A stretch of DNA of 64,000 bases from Dyadobacter sp. CY356 (GTDB lineage: Bacteria; Bacteroidota; Bacteroidia; Cytophagales; Spirosomataceae), in NCBI RefSeq assembly GCF_021440195.1, contig NZ_JAJTSZ010000004.1, positions 434,001-498,000 of the forward strand, given 5' to 3'. How positions within the stretch are numbered: the stretch's first letter is position 1; every line of letters begins with the position of its first letter. The position numbers and the translations under genes were made by a program. Below, piece after piece: positions 25,027 through 33,619 of the stretch. The notes under the pieces are model-generated. The model was given only the letters and a program-made list of their open reading frames with translations. It was not told the origin of the DNA and searched no databases.

Positions 25027-27249
25027 TTATCTCTTCCCAACTGAAATTTCGCGTGATTCCTGCATTTCTTTAAGTCGTGGTAAATAAATGCTGCCGGGAT
25101 ATAAACGGACAAATTCATTGATAGCTTGCAGATAGGCCTCCCGTCCTCTGACTTTTCCTACTAAAAATACTCTTAGCAGTGCAAATTTGTCTTCCAGCAT
25201 ACTTCCTTTATAAGCCGGCAAATCTGCTTCAATATCTTCCAGTGCTTTGGTGAAATTTCCATCTGCATAAAGCTGATAAGCGCTCTCATAAGCTTTCACA
25301 GGATTATTTCTGTTTTTATCATCTCCGATTCCGTTCCCAACCGACTTATTGATTAACCGTGCATAGGTTGAATTCGGGAATTCCGAAGTCAGCTTATCTT
25401 TCCAGGTAACACGATTCTGATCATTTTCAGCAAGGGTCAGATACATCAGATAATAGATTTCCTCCCTGTATTGTGTTTTGGGATATTCTGTCAAAACTCT
25501 GTTAAAAGTTGCCACCGCCCTATCCGATTCTTTCAAATCGAACCGATAAATCTTACCAAGATTGTATAAAGCATCTTCCTTTCTTCTCTGTGAAACGGTA
25601 AAACTCGAATCTGTCAGAGGAATATTCTTTTTCAGATTTTCATGTCTGGCCAGCCACAAGGCAGAGCCCTTCACCATGGTAGGTTCAGCCGCAACAGCCG
25701 GAAGCCCGTTACCATTTGACGTGCTGTCAGCTGGATTATTTCCCCGGGAAGCCACCGACGTTATTTGCTTCGTACTTCTCCGCCAGTCATCTTCAAGCAC
25801 CCGGTTACCCCATTGCCTCCTGAAATCAATTTTTCCCTGATTAATAAGTGCCGGATCATATAGTTCCCAACGGCGGTCTGTGCTGCTGCTAATGGATGGG
25901 CCCGGATTTAGATTGATCTGGTTATTCGCCGCAAGCTGTGCTTCTTTCAAACGTTTTTCATCTTCAATCCTTGCTTTTTCCTGCTCTTCAATAATGTTAT
26001 CTATTTTGTCATCCAGTGCCTTCGGATTCATTTTTGAAAGAATCTGCAAACTATCTTCCATCTTCACAATGGTCAGCTGGGTAACAAAATTGTCCAGTGC
26101 CAGTTTACGGTCAGAAACAACACGATATTCCTGTGCATCTTTTGGCAGGATAATCAAGGCACTGTCATAATAAGCTTTTGACAATTCGTATCTTTCAAGG
26201 GCGTCATAATGAATCCTGGCAAGCTGTAAATAGGTATATGCCTTTTGGACATTATTTTTGCCCGATGCCAGCGAGGCCGATTTTTGCAAATATTGGACAG
26301 CTTCGGGCAATTGCTTCCTATGTTCAGCCAGGAGCCCCATTGTAAAATATATCCGGTCGCGAAGATCATTGTTTTTTCTGTCACGCAACATCCGGTCAAA
26401 ACCGACGGAAGAAACATCCGTTTTTGGATCAATAATAACCTGGTTTTGCAATGAATTCATGGAGGAGTAAAAACCGAGATCATAGTCCGGACGGTTTTTG
26501 GTTACACTTTTATAATGTTTGTTGGCCAGAGCAAATTGTCCGAGACGGTCATACATCTGTCCGGCAGCAAAGTGTAATCTTGCTGTTTCTATGGACTTGC
26601 TCAATAGCGGAAACGTTTCTTCCAAAATTGCAACTGAGGTAAGATACTCGCCGTTCTGCTGGTGCAAATATGCCTTCGTCAGATAAAAATCTTTTGTCGC
26701 ATCTTTGGATAACGGCTGCTGGCTAAGATATTCCGCTACACCCAGTGCATTGGAGTAATCTTTCCGGCTAATATAGGCACGCATCAAAACGATCAGTGCA
26801 TTATTTTTGTCATTTTCATCTTTACCATTGGCATAAACGTAACGTAATGCTTCAAGGCCATCGGCCCATTGACCAAGATACAAACGGGACTTTCCAAGAA
26901 TAATGTAACTGTTGTCAACCCACTTACTGTTCTGATGCTTCTCTGCTACAATAGATGTTTTCTTGACCGCATCCAACAGCTGAGGTTTTACAGGAATTGC
27001 CAGAATGGAGTCCAGAGGCAACAGAATAGGTATCAGCTGATTATAATCATCCTTAAAAGCGGCACGCATAGCAAATTCCGCTTCCAGCATATCCTGCTCA
27101 GCAATAAAATAAGCGTTGTAATGAGAAGAGACGTTATGAAAATTGACTGCCGCAGGTCGGGAGCTGTATTGAGAACACCCGATCAGTATGCATACAAACA
27201 CGAGACAAAAAGCTGATGTCTGGATAAAACGGGATAGTGTATGAGTCAC
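25027..27249 (-). CDS. SprE/PorW-like TPR lipoprotein (probable T9SS component)
   Basis: A large TPR-rich lipoprotein resembling SprE/PorW, periplasmic lipoproteins needed for type IX secretion and gliding. The signal ends in the lipobox LIGC and is followed by the block NVSSHYNAYFIAEQDMLEAE, in which an NAYF segment near the mature N-terminus is characteristic of this group. TPR-like repeats fill residues about 100-380 and the C-terminal third, separated by a charged, low-complexity linker (EEQEKARIEDEKRLKEAQLA). The longest frame begins at TTG 27291, but that codon sits inside the -7 box, so I chose the GTG at 27249, which gives a compact 25-residue lipoprotein signal and 740 residues. The family call is from pattern, not alignment. 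Confidence 0.72.
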   Translation of the reverse strand: MTHTLSRFIQTSAFCLVFVCILIGCSQYSSRPAAVNFHNVSSHYNAYFIAEQDMLEAEFAMRAAFKDDYNQLIPILLPLDSILAIPVKPQLLDAVKKTSIVAEKHQNSKWVDNSYIILGKSRLYLGQWADGLEALRYVYANGKDENDKNNALIVLMRAYISRKDYSNALGVAEYLSQQPLSKDATKDFYLTKAYLHQQNGEYLTSVAILEETFPLLSKSIETARLHFAAGQMYDRLGQFALANKHYKSVTKNRPDYDLGFYSSMNSLQNQVIIDPKTDVSSVGFDRMLRDRKNNDLRDRIYFTMGLLAEHRKQLPEAVQYLQKSASLASGKNNVQKAYTYLQLARIHYDALERYELSKAYYDSALIILPKDAQEYRVVSDRKLALDNFVTQLTIVKMEDSLQILSKMNPKALDDKIDNIIEEQEKARIEDEKRLKEAQLAANNQINLNPGPSISSSTDRRWELYDPALINQGKIDFRRQWGNRVLEDDWRRSTKQITSVASRGNNPADSTSNGNGLPAVAAEPTMVKGSALWLARHENLKKNIPLTDSSFTVSQRRKEDALYNLGKIYRFDLKESDRAVATFNRVLTEYPKTQYREEIYYLMYLTLAENDQNRVTWKDKLTSEFPNSTYARLINKSVGNGIGDDKNRNNPVKAYESAYQLYADGNFTKALEDIEADLPAYKGSMLEDKFALLRVFLVGKVRGREAYLQAINEFVRLYPGSIYLPRLKEMQESREISVGKR

Positions 27250-27288
27250 AAATAAAGACTTTAGGGATGATATTTTATCTTTTCCTGG

Positions 27289-27296
27289 CAAAGGTA
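27289..27296 (-). promoter_or_regulatory. -7 box of the SprE/PorW-like gene; decides its start
   Basis: TACCTTTG on the minus strand is an exact TAnnTTTG match. Transcription would begin near 27283, about 34 bases before the GTG at 27249, and downstream of the TTG that opens the longest reading frame. Confidence 0.55.
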
Positions 27297-27384
27297 AAAC
27301 GGTATTTTGCTTAATAACGTATCGAAGATAATGCCATTTACAAAATTTGAAGCAACTTTACCTATAAATTCTACAAAATCGAAT

Positions 27385-27651
27385 ATGGAAGCGGATAAAA
27401 ACGAACGGAAAAATCGTGAAGACACGCCTTTTACAAGCATGGGAAATTCCGGAAAAACGCCTTCAAATTTCATTCGTTATTCGGGCATGGCCATGCAAAC
27501 GCTTGGAACTATACTTGTTTTCACTTACGCCGGTTACAAGCTCGACGCGTGGCAAATGAATAAAATGCCAGTCTGGACTTTGGTTTTATCACTCACTTCC
27601 ATTGCCGCATCTTTATACTTGTTGATACGCAGCATGCCAAAGTTGAAATGA
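27385..27651 (+). CDS. atpZ: AtpZ/AtpI-family ATP synthase assembly protein
   Basis: A small membrane protein (88 residues from the ATG at 27385) with a polar charged N-terminus and two hydrophobic helices, YSGMAMQTLGTILVFTYAGY and MPVWTLVLSLTSIAASLYLL. This is the AtpZ/AtpI pattern; such proteins help c-ring assembly or carry magnesium/calcium at the start of ATP synthase operons. The reading frame extends upstream to a TTG at 27307 and an ATG at 27331, but those would add residues outside the family's usual length. It is the first gene of the atp operon, divergent from the SprE/PorW-like gene. Confidence 0.8.
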   Translation: MEADKNERKNREDTPFTSMGNSGKTPSNFIRYSGMAMQTLGTILVFTYAGYKLDAWQMNKMPVWTLVLSLTSIAASLYLLIRSMPKLK

Positions 27652-27708
27652 TTTTCGTAGCCGGTTACTGACCATTTACTTACAATTTAATTACCAGAAT
27701 CCGTTCAC

Positions 27709-28068
27709 ATGTTACGAAGCATTATTGCCTCCGTTATTTTAGCAATTGCATTATTTCTAGTACAGCGTTTTGTCAATGCTGCCTGGATACATCCTTATAT
27801 ATGGTATATCCTTGCCTTCTTTGTGATGCTGTCATTTCTCAATCACCGGCTGATGGAATACGGTCTGAAAAACAATCGTGAAAAATTTGTGACGTTTTAC
27901 CTTTCTACCATCGTTGGACGCCTTATCCTGAGCATAATCTTTATCGGCCTATTTTTATATTCAGGGTTAACTGATTCATTTACATTTGTTCTCAACTTTT
28001 TTGCACTGTATTTATTTTACACATGCTTTGAAATATATGGTTTGTATTGTAACTTGCGCCGCGATTGA
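27709..28068 (+). CDS. Membrane protein of the atp operon, AtpI-position
   Basis: A 119-residue protein with four predicted helices (MLRSIIASVILAIALFLVQ, WYILAFFVMLSFL, FYLSTIVGRLILSIIFIGLF and FVLNFFALYLFYTCFEIYG). It is encoded between atpZ and atpB and begins 57 bases after atpZ. Proteins of similar size and position are conserved in Bacteroidota atp operons and are left unnamed or called AtpI-like. Four helices and the position suggest a role in Fo assembly, as for AtpI/UncI, but I see no specific motif. Function is inferred from position only. Confidence 0.7.
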   Translation: MLRSIIASVILAIALFLVQRFVNAAWIHPYIWYILAFFVMLSFLNHRLMEYGLKNNREKFVTFYLSTIVGRLILSIIFIGLFLYSGLTDSFTFVLNFFALYLFYTCFEIYGLYCNLRRD

Positions 28069-28092
28069 CAAAGCATAGTATTTCAAGCATTT

Positions 28093-29187
28093 ATGTATAC
28101 GCCTTTACGACTGTTTATAACCACTGCCCTTATTGCGGCAACCTGCTTTTTTAACCTTCCGGCGCAAGCTCAGGAATCAGGTCATGATGACAAGAATCCG
28201 ATAGCTGACACGGTCAACAAAGAAGAGCACGAAATAGAACATAATCTGGAAGAGTCCGAACAGAAGTTTAACATCGGCCAGATGATCATGCACCACATTG
28301 CCGATTCTCATGAGTGGGAATTTTCACATGGCGTTGCTATTCCTCTTCCTGTAATTCTTTATTCTGCCGACCGTGGAATTGAAGTTTTTTCTTCTTCGAA
28401 TTTCCATAATGAACACCACGAGTATAATGGCTATCATTTGGTTCACGGAGATTCTGAAACGATTGAACCGGTTGACCACGAGCGTAAGATCTACGATTTT
28501 TCAATTACGAAAAACGTGGCTTCCATGATGCTTAGCGCAATCATTTTAGTTCTTATCTTCACAAGCATTGGTAAAGCTTACCAACGTAATGTAGGCAAAG
28601 CACCAAAAGGGTTCCAGTCCGCGATGGAAATCGTTATTCTTTTTATTCGTGACGATGTTGTTAAACCAAACGTTGGGAAAAACTACGAAAAGTACCTTCC
28701 ATATCTATTGACATTGTTTTTCTTTATCCTTGTCAATAACATTTTAGGTCTTCTTCCAGGTGCAGCGAACGTAACTGGTAACATCGCGATCACGATGACA
28801 CTTGCTGTGATCACTTTTATCATTGTTCACATCAATGCCAATAAACACTATTATCTTCACCTTGTGAAGCCGACCGGTGTTCCTGCTCCATTGTTGCTTA
28901 TTATGATCCCTGTTGAGATTGTTGGTGTGTTCATGAAGCCTTTCTCGTTAATGGTTCGTCTTTTTGCGAACATGACTGCTGGTCACATTATTCTTTTAAG
29001 TCTTTTTGGATTGATCTTTATTTTCCAGAGCATGTTCATTGCTCCGGTGATTTCATTATTTGCCTTGTTCCTTAACTTCATCGAAATCATGGTGGCGTTT
29101 ATCCAGGCATTTATTTTTACCCTGTTATCGTCTATGTATATTGGCAGCGCGATTGAAGACAATCACAGTGCTGATCACGGACATTGA
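28093..29187 (+). CDS. atpB: ATP synthase Fo subunit a
   Basis: Subunit a forms the proton half-channels beside the c-ring. The C-terminal about 220 residues hold the membrane part, with the essential arginine R289 in LMVRLFANMTAGH, plus the helices LPYLLTLFFFILVNNILGLLP in part and FIEIMVAFIQAFIFTLLSSMYI in part. The first about 130 residues form an extension with a cleavable-looking signal (ending FNLPAQAQ) and a histidine- and acid-rich segment (SHEWEFSHGVAIPLP). Such an extension is common in Bacteroidota and explains the length of 364 against about 270 in E. coli. It starts 24 bases after the preceding gene. Confidence 0.95.
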   Translation: MYTPLRLFITTALIAATCFFNLPAQAQESGHDDKNPIADTVNKEEHEIEHNLEESEQKFNIGQMIMHHIADSHEWEFSHGVAIPLPVILYSADRGIEVFSSSNFHNEHHEYNGYHLVHGDSETIEPVDHERKIYDFSITKNVASMMLSAIILVLIFTSIGKAYQRNVGKAPKGFQSAMEIVILFIRDDVVKPNVGKNYEKYLPYLLTLFFFILVNNILGLLPGAANVTGNIAITMTLAVITFIIVHINANKHYYLHLVKPTGVPAPLLLIMIPVEIVGVFMKPFSLMVRLFANMTAGHIILLSLFGLIFIFQSMFIAPVISLFALFLNFIEIMVAFIQAFIFTLLSSMYIGSAIEDNHSADHGH

Positions 29188-29209
29188 TTTGAATCTCTTT
29201 TTTTATTAA

Positions 29210-29497
<288 letters not shown>

Positions 29498-29568
29498 TAA
29501 CGAATTTGAGACTTAGGTCTTAGCTGTATCTTCTTTCGCATTAGGCCTGGAAGTTGGCAAAAAAATTA

Positions 29569-29593
29569 CCGTGGAAGCAATAGGCTTCCACGG
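29569..29593 (+). promoter_or_regulatory. Intercistronic hairpin between atpE and atpF
   Basis: CCGTGGAAGC (29569-29578) pairs perfectly with GCTTCCACGG (29584-29593) around an AATAG loop, followed by ATTTTATC. The T-tract is weak, so it may act as an attenuator or as a 3' stabiliser for the atpE message, raising c-subunit output over atpF. The rest of the 188-base gap shows nothing clear. Confidence 0.6.
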
Positions 29594-29685
29594 ATTTTAT
29601 CAAAAAAGAGAGTGCTTTGAAGGAATTGTTACTATAACCTGAACTTCGCATTTAAAGATTTTACAACTCACAAAACTCAGATATT

Positions 29686-30180
29686 ATGTCATTGCTTACT
29701 CCAAACCCAGGTCTTATTTTCTGGATGCTGGTGGTATTTTTACTGGTAGTTTTCATTCTTGCCAAATTTGCGTGGAAACCAATCATTAAAGGCTTAAAAG
29801 ATCGTGAAAACGAAATTCAGGGTGCTTTGGATCTTGCAGAAAGAACCAAATCTGAAATGGTTAAACTGAAAGCTGATAATGAGAAACTGATCATTGAAGC
29901 CAATGCAGTTCGTGACCGTATACTTCGTGATGCAAAAGAAGCTTCTGACCGTATGATTGCTGAGTCGAAAGACAGAGCAGTTGTTGAAGGACAGAAAATG
30001 ATTGAAAGCGCACGTGATACAATCCGTAACGAACAACATGCTGCAATCGCTAAAATGCGTAAGGAAGTAGCTGTTCTTTCTCTTGAAATCGCAGAGCAGG
30101 TTTTACACCGCGAACTGAAAGACAAAGAATCTCAGGAAAAACTGATTTCAGATCTTGCGTCATCAGCTCGCATGAACTAA
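29686..30180 (+). CDS. atpF: ATP synthase Fo subunit b
   Basis: Subunit b is the peripheral stalk that ties F1 to subunit a. The 164-residue protein has one N-terminal membrane helix (FWMLVVFLLVVFILAKFAW), then the conserved WKPI segment and a long charged helix (residues about 35-150) typical of the coiled-coil stalk, rich in E, K, A and R. It lies between atpE and atpH in the standard order, and atpH starts 51 bases downstream. Confidence 0.95.
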   Translation: MSLLTPNPGLIFWMLVVFLLVVFILAKFAWKPIIKGLKDRENEIQGALDLAERTKSEMVKLKADNEKLIIEANAVRDRILRDAKEASDRMIAESKDRAVVEGQKMIESARDTIRNEQHAAIAKMRKEVAVLSLEIAEQVLHRELKDKESQEKLISDLASSARMN

Positions 30181-30231
30181 TTCGTTACCGAAGCTGTAAC
30201 GTCCATTTCATTCAAAATTAATTGATTCCCA

Positions 30232-30768
30232 ATGTCAGTAGGTATAGTTGCCGCCAGATACGCTAAATCACTTATCGAACTGGCAAAAGAACAAAATGTT
30301 GTTGAAGCCGTATATGAGGATATGAAATTATTCCTGGATACTGCTCTTAAAAACCGTGGTTTGATGCTGGCACTTAAAAGTCCGGTAGTACGCCACGAAA
30401 AGAAACTGGCTATTTTAAAAGCACTTTTCTCTGATAAAGTGAATCCGGTTTCTTACTCAATCTTTGAAATTATAACAAGAAAAAACCGGGAATCAATTCT
30501 TGATTCGATCGCCGAAGAATTCATAACAGCTTATGACGGATACCGCGGTATTCAAAAAGCGACTGTGATCACAACGACTCCTTTGACGGAGGATTTGCGT
30601 AAACAGTTTAATAAAATTGTAGCTGACGCTACCGGTAAGACAGTTGAACTTGAAGAAAAAGTAGATCCTACTCTTATTGGTGGTTACTTACTTCGCGTAA
30701 ACGACCGTCAGATTGATGCATCTCTTAAAAGCCGCCTGAATGAATTAAAATTACAACTGGCGAATTAA
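30232..30768 (+). CDS. atpH: ATP synthase F1 subunit delta
   Basis: Subunit delta caps the alpha3-beta3 head and binds subunit b. The 178-residue protein has the OSCP/delta pattern: N-terminal ARYAKSLIELAKEQN, then RNRESILDSIAEEF-like KNRESILDSIAEEFITAYD, and the C-terminal VDPTLIGGYLLRVNDRQIDASLKSRL. It is the last gene of this operon: a terminator follows at once, and atpA and atpG, which usually come next in Bacteroidota, are absent from the window. Confidence 0.95.
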   Translation: MSVGIVAARYAKSLIELAKEQNVVEAVYEDMKLFLDTALKNRGLMLALKSPVVRHEKKLAILKALFSDKVNPVSYSIFEIITRKNRESILDSIAEEFITAYDGYRGIQKATVITTTPLTEDLRKQFNKIVADATGKTVELEEKVDPTLIGGYLLRVNDRQIDASLKSRLNELKLQLAN

Positions 30769-30792
30769 AAAATTTTTATCTGTATAATTAGA

Positions 30793-30828
30793 AAGACCCG
30801 GTTGCTATGCGGCCGGGTCTTCTTTTGT
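30793..30828 (+). terminator. Intrinsic terminator of the atp operon
   Basis: AAGACCCGG (30793-30801) pairs with CCGGGTCTT (30813-30821), followed by CTTTTG. It stands 24 bases after the atpH stop and faces the convergent sugar-isomerase-like gene. Confidence 0.85.
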
Positions 30829-30850
30829 TACTTTATTTAATTTTAAAAAA

Positions 30851-31741
30851 CTAAACCTTCATTTTGGCAAGATTGCCATAACTGATAGCAATTGCTTCCA
30901 AAGGTGGTCTCTTGCAAACATCCTGCTCTACAAAGAAATGAGTCATTCCCGCAGTTTTTCTTGCTGCAAAAATTTTCGCAAAATCAATCGATCCTGTTCC
31001 CACTTCTGCAAAAGCCTTATCCGGCCCCTTTTCCATGTCCTTTACATGCCATAACGGGAAGCGGCCAGGATGCTGTTTGAACAACTCCACAGGATCTAAT
31101 CCGGCTCTTACTGCCCAATACAAATCAAGTTCCAGTTTCACCAAAGAAGCGTCTGTATCTTTGGTGATAATGTCGTAAGGCAGTTGACCGTCCAATTTTT
31201 GAAATTCAAAATCATGGTTATGATAACCAAACTGAATTCCGGCAGCCTTGCAGGTTTCACCACACTTATTGAAAAGCACCGCATACTTTTTGTAATCCTC
31301 AATTGATTTACGCTCATCCGGAGTCAGATAAGCACACATCATGTATTTTTGACCCAGTTCAGCTGAATCATCAACAGCACGTTTCCAGTCGTTGGATAAG
31401 GTACCTTTTTTGTCAGGAGCTGCAATACCTGCACCGTAGTGGCCACTTACGGCACTCAGTCCAAGACCACTCAACAAAGATTTAAATTCTTTCGGTGTTT
31501 TGCCAAAGAATTTTCCATCCGAGTAGCCAAAGGTCTCAACTTCTTTATAGCCTATCTCAGAAACTTTTTTTAATGTTCCTTCCAGATCTTTGCTCAGTGC
31601 ATCTCTTAATGTATAAAGCTGTAAGCCAATTTTAGACGATGCCTTTGCCATCGAAGGCAGCTGCGAAATCAACGGAAGTGAAAGTGCCAGTGCACCAGTC
31701 CGCAGAAATGATTTCCGGGAAATTTTTTGGTTAAAATCCAT
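30851..31741 (-). CDS. Secreted sugar phosphate isomerase/epimerase-like TIM-barrel protein
   Basis: A xylose-isomerase-like TIM-barrel protein (AP endonuclease 2 superfamily). From the ATG at 31741 it has 296 residues and begins MDFNQKISRKSFLRTGALAL, a Tat-like signal with R-K in place of twin arginine. Barrel features: IGLQLYTLRDAL, GYKEVETFGY, FGYHNHDFEF, KLELDLYWAVRAG and LWHVKDM, with the histidine and acidic residues that bind a metal. Related proteins are common next to sugar catabolism genes in Bacteroidota. A start five codons upstream (31756) is possible. It lies 36 bases after the esterase gene on the same strand, so the two are probably one transcript. Confidence 0.83.
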   Translation of the reverse strand: MDFNQKISRKSFLRTGALALSLPLISQLPSMAKASSKIGLQLYTLRDALSKDLEGTLKKVSEIGYKEVETFGYSDGKFFGKTPKEFKSLLSGLGLSAVSGHYGAGIAAPDKKGTLSNDWKRAVDDSAELGQKYMMCAYLTPDERKSIEDYKKYAVLFNKCGETCKAAGIQFGYHNHDFEFQKLDGQLPYDIITKDTDASLVKLELDLYWAVRAGLDPVELFKQHPGRFPLWHVKDMEKGPDKAFAEVGTGSIDFAKIFAARKTAGMTHFFVEQDVCKRPPLEAIAISYGNLAKMKV

Positions 31742-31777
31742 GGTAGTGGAATACAAAAGATAAATTAAAACTAAGTA

Positions 31778-33457
31778 CTATTTTGAAACTGTTATAACGC
31801 CGGATTTAGTTAAAGGTGTAAGAACAGCATCCGGCAATTTCCATTCTTGTGTGAAATATCCCTCCGTTATTATATTTTTTGATGAATCCTTAAAGAATAG
31901 TATATCCTTAAATTCCGATAAATTTCTATGCGTAGCCGGAACAAAAGGAAACCCCTGATCCACTACACCGGTCCACCAGGGTAACCCGGAACTTATGGCA
32001 ACATAATGTTTGTCAACAGGAAATACGTATAACAATCCATAATCTTTGGTAGCCGCATTTAGATGTACAGGCAATTTATCAGCATATTTATTTATGACCA
32101 CATTTGTTTCCTTTGTGCCAAAGAGGATAAGATTGCAGGTTTCAAAATCACTTGCCCTTACCTCTTTATCTGAAAGTACCCTTGGAAAAAACATCATTCT
32201 TCCCAAAAAAGGGCCACGGTAAACTGACCAGTTTGCAGCTTCATTAGCTACATCCATACGTTTTTTCAGTTCCTCCTCCGATGGATTGTCAGCAGTACCA
32301 TAAACATAAACGTGTCGGCTTGAAAAAGCATCAAAAACAGGTCCTTCACTGCCTTTTTTCTTTTCAACAACGTTCGTTATCATCTCTTTATTAATAGCCC
32401 AGGCTGCCCCATTTTTCACAAATGAAATGGTACTGTCAACCTTTGCGGAAAGCGCTGTACCGTCAATCGAAAATGTCACAGGCTGATTACTGATAAATTT
32501 TGCATGACCAAGCAGATTTAAGGTAAAGCCATCAAGTTCCTTTGTTTTAATTTCCAATGTATTCGAGCGCTTGAAATTTGCTGTGATATCGGACAAAACA
32601 CCACTTCTCATTTTATCAAACTGAACCCAGTAAGCTTTATTGTATTTATAAAATTTACTTGAAAACTTTACTTCATTCGGAAACGGGTTTCTTACCTGAT
32701 TGAACCAGCTGAAGATAAATTCATCATCATAAGCATTCACCCAGCTATCGTGTTTAACATCAACAAATTCTTTGTAAGTAACTTCAACACCCAAATCCTG
32801 CATTTTTGACACCCAGTTCCTGGTACTTTCCACTGGAACAACAGGATCTTTGTCTCCATGGAAAAAATGGACGGGAAAGTTACTGGCATTTCTTGCCAGA
32901 TCAATGGTACCTGCCGGTGGTGCTGCACAAACCGGTGCGATGGCTGCCCAAATGTCCGGTCTTGTTAAACCAATCCATAAGGTTCCGCCTCCACCCATGG
33001 ACAGTCCTGTAAGATAAGTACGGTTCTCATCAATGTTAAAACGTTTTTTGACATCGGCCAAAACATCATAAACATCGAGCTCCGGGATACCCTGATATCC
33101 TGCCGTTCCTCTTGCCAGCGGCGATGCTACAATAAAATCTACATCTTCCCATTCCGGAAAATACCGGCTGGCTTCTACATCCGTTTCATCGGCTGCATTA
33201 CTCTTTCCAAAGACCCGCCTTAATTCTAATCTGTGGTTTGAACCCGCCCCATGTAACATCATGACAAGGGGATATTTTTTTGCAGGATCATAATTTTTTG
33301 GAATGTACAAGCCGTACGGCTGTTCTGTATCGTCTGCTGATGAAAAGAATGTAAGTACCTGAGGTCCCGAAGCCAGTTTTTGAGCGGCAGAAATATGCCA
33401 GCTCATTAATATAAGTATAACTAAACTATATATAGAAAGTCTGCTGTTAATTTTCAT
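31778..33457 (-). CDS. Secreted alpha/beta-hydrolase (esterase/prolyl-oligopeptidase type)
   Basis: A 559-residue secreted hydrolase. The signal peptide is KINSRLSIYSLVILILMS followed by AQKLASG. The alpha/beta-hydrolase domain (about 45-275) has YPLVMMLHGAGSNH as the oxyanion-hole block, the nucleophile S153 in GLSMGGGG, the acid in FFHGDKDPVVP and the histidine in VKHDSW. The second half (about 280-559) has no recognised enzyme motif; it includes FSSRHVYVYGTADN and KETNVVINKYADKLP, resembling the C-terminal part of some large Bacteroidota esterases. Substrate is unknown; carbohydrate esters or peptides are both plausible. It is first in the pair with the TIM-barrel gene. Confidence 0.8.
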   Translation of the reverse strand: MKINSRLSIYSLVILILMSWHISAAQKLASGPQVLTFFSSADDTEQPYGLYIPKNYDPAKKYPLVMMLHGAGSNHRLELRRVFGKSNAADETDVEASRYFPEWEDVDFIVASPLARGTAGYQGIPELDVYDVLADVKKRFNIDENRTYLTGLSMGGGGTLWIGLTRPDIWAAIAPVCAAPPAGTIDLARNASNFPVHFFHGDKDPVVPVESTRNWVSKMQDLGVEVTYKEFVDVKHDSWVNAYDDEFIFSWFNQVRNPFPNEVKFSSKFYKYNKAYWVQFDKMRSGVLSDITANFKRSNTLEIKTKELDGFTLNLLGHAKFISNQPVTFSIDGTALSAKVDSTISFVKNGAAWAINKEMITNVVEKKKGSEGPVFDAFSSRHVYVYGTADNPSEEELKKRMDVANEAANWSVYRGPFLGRMMFFPRVLSDKEVRASDFETCNLILFGTKETNVVINKYADKLPVHLNAATKDYGLLYVFPVDKHYVAISSGLPWWTGVVDQGFPFVPATHRNLSEFKDILFFKDSSKNIITEGYFTQEWKLPDAVLTPLTKSGVITVSK

Positions 33458-33565
33458 GAACTAAAATTTAATCTTACAAAGCTTAAATATAAACTAAATC
33501 ATAATCTTCCTTTCTTCTTTTTAAGATTGATTTTGATAATCAATTAAAATCTCAAAAAAGGGCAT

Positions 33566-33606
33566 AAAGAAAGGGTCAAATTAAAAATTAATCTGACCCT
33601 TTCTTT
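33566..33606 (-). terminator. Intrinsic terminator of the OmpA-family gene
   Basis: A 13-base perfect stem (33566-33578 with 33594-33606, AAAGAAAGGGTCA and complement) lies 13 bases past the stop of the OmpA-family gene. On the minus strand it ends in a T-rich tract and is followed by a second T6 run. Confidence 0.85.
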
Positions 33607-33619
33607 AAAATGGTTTTTA

